Assembly: GCA_944363865.1 (NCBI GenBank)
Contig: CALVVN010000037.1
Location: 1 to 12,323 of the forward strand
Length of the DNA stretch: 12,323 nucleotides
Source of the DNA: an uncultured Bacilli bacterium
Lineage (GTDB): Bacteria; Bacillota_I; Bacilli_A; RF39; UBA660
Reading direction: 5' to 3'
Under the pieces are notes generated by a model that worked only from the letters and a program-made list of their open reading frames with translations, did no database searches and was not told the origin of the DNA. Below, one piece after another: positions 6,705 to 12,323 of the stretch (position 1 is the first letter of the stretch; each line of letters begins with the position of its first letter). The translations under genes were made by a program, and so were the position numbers.

Positions 6705-8438
6705 ATGGGACGTATTAAAATAATGGATGAAATCCTTTCAAATAAAATCGCTGCAGGTGAAGTAGTTGAAAGAATATCAAGCGTAGTCAAAGAGTTAGTG
6801 GAAAATAGTATAGATGCCAAAAGTAATGAAATAAAAATCGAATTACAAGGGGCAGGTACAAAAGAAATTAAAGTGACAGATAATGGCGAAGGAATGGACG
6901 AAGAAGACGCTATATTAGCTTTTACTCCTCACGCGACTAGTAAAATTAAAACAGAAAATGATTTGTTTTTCATAAATACATTAGGTTTTAGAGGGGAAGC
7001 ATTAGCAAGTATCGCAAGTGTTAGTGAAGTTACATTAACGACAAATAATGGTTTAGAAGGCACAAAAGTATATATAAAAGGCGGAAAACTTATCTCTAGT
7101 GAAAAAGGTAACTGGAATAAAGGAACTACAGTTAGCGTTAAAAACTTGTTTTATAATACACCAGCTAGATTAAAGTTTTTAAAAAGCATGATAACAGAAC
7201 TAAATAATGTTGTGTCATTAGTGGAAAAACTTTCATTAGCAAATCCGCATATATCATTTTCATTATATAGCGATAATAGGCTAGTATTAAGAACATCAGG
7301 CAGTGGAAACTTGCTTAAAGTTATACATGAAATATACGGTTACAATGTCAGTAAAAACATGTTAGAAGTAAAAGGCGAAAACCTTGATTATGAAATAAAT
7401 GGATATATAAGTAACATAAATATAAATAAAAGTAACAAAAACTCAATGATTACATTAGTAAATTCAAGAATAGTTGAAAATTCATATGTAAATAAAATAA
7501 TTAAAGAGGCATATCATACAGTTTTGGCTGAAAATAAGTATCCAATAGTAATTTTAAATATAAATACAGATCCTACACTTATAGATGTAAATATTCATCC
7601 AACAAAACAAGATATAAAGTTTAGTAAAATTGACACATTAGAAGAATTATTATTTAGAATTATTAAAGATAAACTATATAAGGTAGATAATAGGTACATT
7701 GTAGAACACTCAGTTAAAGAGGAAATCAATTATGAAAGACCAGTAGAAGCAAAAAAAACATTTAAAATAGAAGAAGAAATAGAAAACTACACATATGTAG
7801 AGCAAGAAGCAATAGATTTTGAAAAATATGAACAAACTAACGAATACAATAAAGACGAAGTAATTATACATGCAGTTGGGTTAGCTTTAGGAACATATCT
7901 ATTTGCAAATGATGAAGAAAATGTATATATGGTAGACATACATGCAGCAAATGAAAGAATTAATTATGAACGATATTTAGAAAAATTAAAACAAGAGAAA
8001 ACAAGCACAACCTCAATGTTAATCCCGATAAATATAGAACTACCATTAAACGAATATAATACAGTTATGATGCACAAAAAATTACTTAATGACTTAGGAA
8101 TAGCATTTGAAGAGTTTGGAATAAATACTTTAAGAGTTACTGAACATCCAACGTGGTTAAAATCAGGATATGAAGAAGAAAGCATAAGAAAAATAATAGA
8201 TTTAATAATAAACTATAATGAAAAATTTGATAGAGTTAAATTTAACGATAAGTTAGCCATGACACTAGCATGTAAAATGAGTGTTAAAGCTAATACAAAT
8301 ATAAGTTATAACGAACAAGAAGAACTGCTTAAAAGATTATTTATGTGCGAATTTCCATACACTTGTCCTCATGGAAGACCAACAATTATAAAATATACTA
8401 AATACGAGTTAGAAAAACTATTTAAGAGGGTAGTATGA
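6705..8438 (+). CDS. mutL: DNA mismatch repair protein MutL (endonuclease type)
   Basis: GHKL ATPase that couples mismatch recognition by MutS to strand removal. It has 577 residues and a strong AAAGGAGG nine bases before ATG. N-terminal ATPase motifs: catalytic Glu33-Asn34 in ELVENSIDA, DNGEGM at 59-64, ATSKI at 77-81 and GFRGEAL at 94-100. The C-terminal endonuclease domain retains most metal-site motifs: DIHAANERINYE at 411-422, ACKMSVKA from 522, CPHGRP at 554-559 and FKR at 573-575. The usual DQHA reads DIHA here. The position of the clamp-binding motif (QEMIVPL in Bacillus) reads TSMLIPI, lacking the glutamine. The linker is short, making the protein about 50 residues shorter than Bacillus MutL. 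mutS is not in the window. The stop overlaps the miaA start as ATGA. Confidence 0.97.
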   Translation: MGRIKIMDEILSNKIAAGEVVERISSVVKELVENSIDAKSNEIKIELQGAGTKEIKVTDNGEGMDEEDAILAFTPHATSKIKTENDLFFINTLGFRGEALASIASVSEVTLTTNNGLEGTKVYIKGGKLISSEKGNWNKGTTVSVKNLFYNTPARLKFLKSMITELNNVVSLVEKLSLANPHISFSLYSDNRLVLRTSGSGNLLKVIHEIYGYNVSKNMLEVKGENLDYEINGYISNININKSNKNSMITLVNSRIVENSYVNKIIKEAYHTVLAENKYPIVILNINTDPTLIDVNIHPTKQDIKFSKIDTLEELLFRIIKDKLYKVDNRYIVEHSVKEEINYERPVEAKKTFKIEEEIENYTYVEQEAIDFEKYEQTNEYNKDEVIIHAVGLALGTYLFANDEENVYMVDIHAANERINYERYLEKLKQEKTSTTSMLIPINIELPLNEYNTVMMHKKLLNDLGIAFEEFGINTLRVTEHPTWLKSGYEEESIRKIIDLIINYNEKFDRVKFNDKLAMTLACKMSVKANTNISYNEQEELLKRLFMCEFPYTCPHGRPTIIKYTKYELEKLFKRVV

Positions 8439-9307
8439 TATTAGTAATAGTCGGACCGACAGGTATTGGAAAAACAAAATTAAGCATAGAACTAGCAAAA
8501 GAGTTAAATGCAGAAGTAATCAATGCTGATTCTGTACAAATATATAAAGAAGTAAACATTGCATCAGCAAAAATTAAAAAAGAAGAAATGGAAAATATAA
8601 AACACCACATGTTAAGTACAAAGAGTTTAAAAGAAAAAAGTACAATTTATGATTTTCAAAAAGAAGGTAGAAAAATATTAGATGAACTGTTAGAAAAAGG
8701 TAAAAACATAATTATAGTAGGAGGCTCTGGTCTATACTTAAAGGCGTTACTATATGATTATGAATTAGAAGAAGAACAAGAAGCCAACAACTGTTATAGC
8801 GAATTAAGTAACGAAGAATTAAAAAATAAGGTTGATATAATTTATCCAAAAAATAACATTCACGTAAACAATAGAAAGAGATTAGTTAGATTCTTAAATT
8901 ATTATGAGAAAACTGGTAAAATAATAAATAGTAAAACAAATAAAAATGAAAAAAAATATAACTTTAAATTTGTTGGGTTAACAACTGATAGAGAAACATT
9001 AAAAAGACAAGTCAATAATAGAGTAGACGAAATGATAAAAGAAGGCCTTATAGAAGAAGTAGAAAACTTATATAAAAATAACTATCCTAAACTTGATCAA
9101 ATAATAGGCTGTAAAGAATTAATTCCATACTTTGAAAAAAAGATATCATTAGACGAAGCAATAGAAAAAATAAAAAGTAATACAAGAAAATACTTAAAAA
9201 GACAATATACCTGGTATAATAATCAAATGAAAGATATAAAGTGGTTTAATGTAGATATTGAAAACTTTGATGATACAATAAAAGAAGTTATTTTGTACAT
9301 AGAATAA
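8435..9307 (+). CDS. miaA: tRNA dimethylallyltransferase
   Basis: Transfers the dimethylallyl group of DMAPP to N6 of adenosine 37 in tRNAs that read UNN codons, the first step to ms2i6A; it improves codon-anticodon pairing. It has 290 residues (Bacillus enzyme 314). P-loop GPTGIGKT at 7-14, DSVQIY at 32-37 (substrate Asp32), HHML at 57-60, VGGSGLYL at 95-102, NNRKRLVRFL, IGCKE (usually IGYKE) and the C-terminal YLKRQYTW at 253-260. The ATG overlaps the mutL stop by four bases, with GAGGG as Shine-Dalgarno inside mutL, so coupling is likely. mutL-miaA adjacency is common in Bacillota. It is the last gene of the operon and ends inside a bidirectional terminator. Confidence 0.96.
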   Translation: MILVIVGPTGIGKTKLSIELAKELNAEVINADSVQIYKEVNIASAKIKKEEMENIKHHMLSTKSLKEKSTIYDFQKEGRKILDELLEKGKNIIIVGGSGLYLKALLYDYELEEEQEANNCYSELSNEELKNKVDIIYPKNNIHVNNRKRLVRFLNYYEKTGKIINSKTNKNEKKYNFKFVGLTTDRETLKRQVNNRVDEMIKEGLIEEVENLYKNNYPKLDQIIGCKELIPYFEKKISLDEAIEKIKSNTRKYLKRQYTWYNNQMKDIKWFNVDIENFDDTIKEVILYIE

Positions 9308-9316
9308 CTTCTTTTA
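9279..9316. terminator. Bidirectional terminator between convergent genes
   Basis: Bases 9279-9292 pair perfectly with 9303-9316 (14 bp) around a 10-base loop that could pair further. Reading forward, the stem ends in TTCTTTTA; reading in reverse it ends in TTCTTTTATTG. It can therefore stop both the miaA operon and the minus-strand gene, whose stop codon starts at 9319. The miaA stop TAA (9305-9307) lies within the 3' arm, and the 9 bases between the two genes fall entirely in the hairpin. Confidence 0.75.
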
Positions 9317-10219
9317 CTATGCTTCTAGATAAAACTCTTCATCGAATACATGCTCTTCAGGGTCTAGTTCCAATAATTTATTTGTATCTACTAAAAAATA
9401 AGAAGATTGATATTTAGGATTATTAGTATCATTCCAAGTTAAGTCTAAATGAAGCCATTCGCCATCTATAAAAACCAAATTCCAAACATGTTCATCACTT
9501 GAAATCTTTATATTAGGAATATTTAACTTATCTAAAAATAACCCCATCGCATCAGAATATCCTGTACAAATAGCATAACCTTGAACTAAAGCACCATAAG
9601 CGGTATTAGATCTATAACTACTAGTATCTGTGCTAGCCATTTCTTCATCATACTCTACATTTTTAATAATATAATTATGAATACTTCTAATTTTATCAGT
9701 GGTATTAGAAATACTAGAAATATTTAATTCGTATAAAATATCGTCTACACGTTTATTAAGTTCTTCTATTTCATTACTAGAGTAATTTTTAATGACAGAA
9801 ACAACTACTTTTCCATTAGTATATAATCTAACGTTTAAATCTTTAAAAGAGTTATAAGAATGAACATAATCATTAATCTTACTAAAAGTAATTTTTTCTT
9901 TAGTTAATTCTTTAATATCACTTATACAACTATCATATTCTTTTGGACAATAAAACGTAAATTCATCATACCCGTTATTTAAAATATTATAAAAAATATT
10001 TAAAATACTTTCATTATCTATTGGATAAAAATCATCATTATTTTGAAACTTAATATATTCAAAACTTCTAGCATATGCATTTTTATCTTCTAAAATAATA
10101 GTATGCTCATTATTCATTAAGTTAGTAAAAAAACCAGTAATTTTATCTATATTCAAATATACTAATAATATCAAGCATAATAATATAATAGTAAAAACCA
10201 AATTGAAGATTTTATTCAT
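9317..10219 (-). CDS. Membrane-anchored transglutaminase-like protein
   Basis: A 300-residue protein with one N-terminal hydrophobic segment (residues about 6-24, IFNLVFTIILLCLILLVYL) after a short positive start. It is probably anchored in the membrane with the rest outside; there is no clear lipobox. The C-terminal half is a transglutaminase-core fold of the papain-like superfamily. Its elements are DKIRSIHNYIIKNVEYD, then Cys218 in GYAICTGYSDAM, His244 in DEHVWNLV and Asp259 in HLDLTWND, so the catalytic triad is complete. In bacteria this family includes proteases and cross-linking enzymes of the cell surface; substrate and reaction cannot be chosen from sequence. Residues 30-180 match nothing I recognise. 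Its start region is almost identical to that of sigK. Shine-Dalgarno AGGTG, five bases before ATG. It is convergent with miaA, and rpsT is upstream on the same strand, separated by a terminator. Confidence 0.85.
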   Translation of the reverse strand: MNKIFNLVFTIILLCLILLVYLNIDKITGFFTNLMNNEHTIILEDKNAYARSFEYIKFQNNDDFYPIDNESILNIFYNILNNGYDEFTFYCPKEYDSCISDIKELTKEKITFSKINDYVHSYNSFKDLNVRLYTNGKVVVSVIKNYSSNEIEELNKRVDDILYELNISSISNTTDKIRSIHNYIIKNVEYDEEMASTDTSSYRSNTAYGALVQGYAICTGYSDAMGLFLDKLNIPNIKISSDEHVWNLVFIDGEWLHLDLTWNDTNNPKYQSSYFLVDTNKLLELDPEEHVFDEEFYLEA

Positions 10220-10236
10220 TTTTTCACCTATTAAAT

Positions 10237-10265
10237 ATTTTATTATATATTTAACTATTTATCAA
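10237..10265 (-). promoter_or_regulatory. Promoter of the transglutaminase-like gene
   Basis: On the minus strand TTGATA (10265 to 10260; 5 of 6 to TTGACA), exactly 17 bases, then TAAAAT (10242 to 10237; 5 of 6). This is a good sigma-A fit in a 63-base gap. The predicted start near 10230 falls at the edge of the AGGTG ribosome site (10229-10225), giving a leader of about 11 bases. A sporulation sigma factor reading cannot be excluded, given the similarity to the sigK upstream region. Confidence 0.55.
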
Positions 10266-10267
10266 CT

Positions 10268-10295
10268 AAAATAAAAAAACGGTTATTTGCCGCTT
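10268..10295 (-). terminator. Intrinsic terminator of rpsT, overlapping its stop codon
   Basis: On the minus strand AAGCGG (10295 to 10290) pairs with CCGTTT (10282 to 10277), including one G-T wobble, around a 7-base loop CAAATAA. The loop contains the rpsT stop TAA (10285 to 10283). Seven T residues then ATTTT follow. The stem is short but GC-rich for this genome and the T-tract is strong. Confidence 0.65.
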
Positions 10296-10552
10296 ATTTC
10301 ATTAATCTTTTTAGCTAATCTAGATTTTTGTCTACTAGCTGTGTTTTTCTTAATTATACCTATTTTTTGTGCTTTATCAATTCTTTTAGTTGCTATTTGG
10401 AAGTTTTTAGTTGCTTCAGCAACATTATTTTCTTGAACGCTTTTTTCAACTTTCTTAATTGCAGTTTTCATACTAGATTTAAAGTCATTATTTAAAATAC
10501 TTTTTTTCTTACTAGTTAATATTCTTTTCTTAGCACTTTTTATGTTTGCCAT
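10283..10552 (-). CDS. rpsT: 30S ribosomal protein S20
   Basis: An 89-residue, highly basic protein that binds 16S rRNA during 30S assembly. The start MANIKSAKKR, the central KRIDKAQKIGIIKKNTASRQKSRLAKK and the overall length match S20 throughout. A very strong Shine-Dalgarno (AAGGGAGGTG) precedes ATG. It is divergent from gpr. Adjacency of rpsT with gpr-spoIIP is the known Bacillus arrangement, which supports the identity of the neighbours. Confidence 0.97.
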   Translation of the reverse strand: MANIKSAKKRILTSKKKSILNNDFKSSMKTAIKKVEKSVQENNVAEATKNFQIATKRIDKAQKIGIIKKNTASRQKSRLAKKINEISGK

Positions 10553-10578
10553 ATTGCACCTCCCTTAAGTACAACATA

Positions 10579-10608
10579 ATTCTACCAAAAAACTGTATAA
10601 AATGCAAA
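10579..10608 (-). promoter_or_regulatory. Extended -10 promoter of rpsT
   Basis: On the minus strand TGGTAGAAT (10587 to 10579) is an extended -10 (TGn plus TAGAAT, 5 of 6). TTTGCA (10608 to 10603), 18 bases upstream, is a modest -35 (4 of 6). The predicted start near 10572 leaves about 20 bases before ATG, including the strong ribosome site. This fits a highly expressed ribosomal protein gene. Confidence 0.55.
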
Positions 10609-10634
10609 TAAAAAATAGAAAATAATAATAAGGG
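10595..10634 (+). promoter_or_regulatory. Weak candidate sporulation promoter and ribosome site of gpr
   Basis: In Bacillus gpr is read by the forespore sigma factors F and G. Here AATAATA (10621-10627) matches the sigma-G -10 (CATNMTA) at 6 of 7 positions. The only -35-like element, GTATA (10595-10599), is 21 bases away where about 18 is expected, so the match is poor. The -10 location fits the short-leader pattern seen for other genes here. The Shine-Dalgarno AAGGG is at 10630-10634, nine bases before ATG 10644. Confidence 0.22.
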
Positions 10635-10643
10635 TGTGTTATT

Positions 10644-11384
10644 ATGGAAAAAGATGAAATAATAATTGAAAGTGCTGAAAAATTAATTAATTCAAGTAAA
10701 ATTAAAAATAACATAAGAAAAAATAAAAATATAAGCATATCAGAAATAGATATTGATAAGAAAAACTCAGAAAAATTAGGAAAAAATCAAGGAAAATACA
10801 TAACCATATTTTATACTACATTAGAAGGATGTGTTGAAACACTTTTGAAAGAATTAGAAAGTAGTATTAAAACAATTTTAAAGTATTTAAACATCAAAAA
10901 AAATGACAAAATATTAATAGTTGGTTTAGGAAATAAAAATATTACGAGTGATTCACTAGGATATAATGTATTAGAAAAAATAGATATAGATAATAATGTC
11001 TACAAAATATACAAAGAAGTAGAGGCAATTAGTAATATAAACACATACGATTTTGTAAAAATGTTATCAAAAAAACTTAATGCTAATTTAATAATAGTAA
11101 TTGATTCGCTAAAAGCAAACAATATAGAAAGATTAAACAAAACAATACAAATCTCTTCAGGTGGAATATGCCCAGGGAGCGCTTTTAATAAAAACATGAT
11201 GGAACTAAGTAAAAAGACATTGAAAATACCAGTAATAGCTATAGGGGTACCTACAATAATAAACATGAAAGAGTTTTTAAGCGTTAAAACAAAAGATGAC
11301 TTAGTGGTTACTAGCAAAGATATAGATTTAGAGATTGAAAATATATCTACTTTATTAAGTATAGCAATTAATAGAGTTTTATGA
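10644..11384 (+). CDS. gpr: Spore protease GPR, compact form
   Basis: Aspartic-type endopeptidase that cleaves the DNA-protecting small acid-soluble proteins when spores germinate; made as a zymogen in the forespore. Clear family blocks: KLGKNQGKYITI, VGLGNKNITSDSLG (93-106), IDSLKANNIERLNKTIQISSGGICPGSAFN, IPVIAIGVPTIIN and VTSKDIDLEIENIS. Asp103 and Asp154 correspond to the proposed catalytic Asp127 and Asp193 of the Bacillus megaterium enzyme. At 246 residues it lacks about 120 residues of the Bacillus protein. Most of this is missing between GVPT and VTSKDID, where a segment of about 70-85 residues is absent, and about 15 more lie between the two Asp residues. An in-frame TAA at 10629 fixes the start, so the N-terminus is genuinely short. 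DEIIIESAE aligns with the TDLAVEA cleavage site, leaving a predicted propeptide of about five residues. spoIIP follows after 58 bases. Confidence 0.9.
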   Translation: MEKDEIIIESAEKLINSSKIKNNIRKNKNISISEIDIDKKNSEKLGKNQGKYITIFYTTLEGCVETLLKELESSIKTILKYLNIKKNDKILIVGLGNKNITSDSLGYNVLEKIDIDNNVYKIYKEVEAISNINTYDFVKMLSKKLNANLIIVIDSLKANNIERLNKTIQISSGGICPGSAFNKNMMELSKKTLKIPVIAIGVPTIINMKEFLSVKTKDDLVVTSKDIDLEIENISTLLSIAINRVL

Positions 11385-11394
11385 CATAAAACGT

Positions 11395-11442
11395 GTAATT
11401 TTTCACTTTCACTTTATTATAATTCTAATAAAGGAGAGTGTT
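11395..11442 (+). promoter_or_regulatory. Candidate spoIIP promoter and ribosome site
   Basis: ATTATAAT (11416-11423) contains a perfect TATAAT but has no sigma-A -35 at the right distance. GTAATTT (11395-11401), 14 bases upstream, gives a plausible sigma-E type arrangement (5 of 8 in the -10), which is the sigma factor expected for spoIIP. The Shine-Dalgarno AAGGAG (11431-11436) is six bases before ATG 11443. No terminator was seen between gpr and spoIIP, so read-through from gpr is also possible. Confidence 0.35.
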
Positions 11443-12323
11443 ATGAAAAAGTTTAAAAGTAAAAAGAGAAGTAATAAAATCAAAGTAATATTTTACGTAC
11501 TTATGTTTTTACTATCATTTAATGCAACAATGAAACTGTGTTTAAAAGATAGTAGCCAATCTACTGAAGGAATAATAAGTTTACTATTAGAAGACATACT
11601 TAATAACGATAATATTATAATTTCTAGTTTAAGTGCTAAAATAAGTGAACCAAAAGAAATGATTTATAGTTCATTAAACAAAATAGTAAATAAAGATAAT
11701 CTAAGTGTATTTTCAAATATAGAAGACGATGACTTTGATTATGAAAATGAAAAAACAAACTATATAGAAGACCCAAATCCAATAAACGTAGAAGAACCAA
11801 TTGTTTATATTTATAACTCTCATCAAACAGAAGAATATTCTTCAAGTAATCCTTTGGATTATAGTGTAAAACCAAATGTAATGATTGCTTCATATGTAAT
11901 GAAAGAATATATGAATGATAATGGCGTCCCAGCTATTGTAGAAACAGCTAACATAAAAGATTATTTAACTAGTAATGGTTTAAAATACAATAAAAGCTAC
12001 GTTGCAAGCAAATATTATATAGAGCAAGCATTAAATAAATACAGTTCAATTAAATATCTTATAGATATACATAGAGATAGTGCGACAATTGATAAAACAC
12101 TATACGAACAAGACGGGAAAAGTTATGCAAGAATACTTTTTGTTGTTGGAATGGAACATGAAGGGTATGAAAGTAATTTAAATTTAGCGACAACAGTAAA
12201 TGAAAAAATAAAAGAAAAATACCCTGGTATAAGCAGAGGAATCAGCAAAAAAAGTGGTAGCAACGTAAACGGAATATACAATCAAGATATGAGTGAAAAC
12301 GCAATGTTAATCGAAATAGGTGG
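11443..12323 (+). CDS. spoIIP: Stage II sporulation protein P (3' end outside window)
   Basis: Peptidoglycan hydrolase (amidase and endopeptidase) of the DMP engulfment machine with SpoIID and SpoIIM; it acts outside the mother-cell membrane to thin septal peptidoglycan during engulfment. The frame is open from ATG 11443 to the window end (293 codons plus two bases; the Bacillus protein is 401). After a basic start (KKFKSKKRSNKIK) one membrane anchor spans about residues 14-30. A low-complexity, acidic linker (about 90-120) precedes the catalytic domain. That domain carries VYIYNSHQTEEY (His127), LIDIHRDS (His210), FVVGMEHEGYESNLNLA, KYPGISRGI, GIYNQDMSENAMLIEIGG and Glu291; these are the family's conserved, zinc-site residues. 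It lies directly after gpr, as in Bacillus. Confidence 0.95.
   Translation, partial: MKKFKSKKRSNKIKVIFYVLMFLLSFNATMKLCLKDSSQSTEGIISLLLEDILNNDNIIISSLSAKISEPKEMIYSSLNKIVNKDNLSVFSNIEDDDFDYENEKTNYIEDPNPINVEEPIVYIYNSHQTEEYSSSNPLDYSVKPNVMIASYVMKEYMNDNGVPAIVETANIKDYLTSNGLKYNKSYVASKYYIEQALNKYSSIKYLIDIHRDSATIDKTLYEQDGKSYARILFVVGMEHEGYESNLNLATTVNEKIKEKYPGISRGISKKSGSNVNGIYNQDMSENAMLIEIG

Noticed and set aside
8436..8438. Possibility of a recoded genome with TGA read as tryptophan
   Set aside because: TGA closes mutL and gpr exactly at the family-expected C-termini, and tryptophans are encoded by TGG.
1..12323. CRISPR arrays, tRNA or rRNA genes, insertion sequences, riboswitches or T-boxes
   Set aside because: No regularly spaced repeats, cloverleaf-like sequences, transposase genes or long leaders were seen; all intergenic gaps are under 100 bases. 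A T-box for ileS would lie upstream of the window.

Overview
The window comes from a very AT-rich, low-GC, Gram-positive, endospore-forming bacterium (Bacillota). The sporulation genes sigK, gpr and spoIIP, the rpsT-gpr-spoIIP order known from Bacillus, and the obg, yqeG and yqeH genes support this. The protein sequences suggest a divergent Bacilli-type gut lineage rather than a classical Bacillus, but the species cannot be named from the sequence. TGA acts as a stop codon (mutL, gpr), so the genetic code is standard and this is not a Mycoplasma-like mollicute.

Layout. (1) Bases 1-1252 hold the C-terminal third or so of isoleucyl-tRNA synthetase (type 2 architecture), closed by a hairpin that overlaps its stop codon. 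(2) Bases 1308-2003 encode an uninterrupted sigma-K with a recognisable pro-sequence. (3) Bases 2051-3784 encode a stand-alone ABC exporter with its own promoter and a clear terminator. (4) Bases 3880-9307 form a tight five-gene operon, obgE-yqeG-yqeH-mutL-miaA. Its gaps are 9 and 16 bases, with overlaps of 8 and 4 bases, and it combines ribosome-assembly GTPases, a HAD phosphatase, mismatch repair and tRNA isopentenylation. (5) A shared bidirectional terminator separates miaA from a convergent, membrane-anchored transglutaminase-like protein (9317-10219, minus). (6) rpsT (10283-10552, minus) is transcribed divergently from gpr (10644-11384), a strikingly short spore protease. spoIIP follows (11443 to the window edge, partial).

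Roles. Housekeeping translation and ribosome genes (ileS, obgE, yqeH, miaA, rpsT) are interleaved with the sporulation programme. Sigma-K is the late mother-cell sigma factor, SpoIIP degrades peptidoglycan during engulfment, and GPR degrades the DNA-protecting small spore proteins at germination.

Almost every base is coding or a short regulatory gap, and no gene-free stretch exceeds 100 bases. There are no rRNA, tRNA, CRISPR, IS or phage features. I do not see an undescribed multi-gene system. The most interesting signals are a near-identical 26-base start region shared by sigK and the transglutaminase gene, terminator hairpins that engulf stop codons, predicted very short 5' leaders, a compact GPR with a minimal predicted propeptide, and altered motif residues in MutL.
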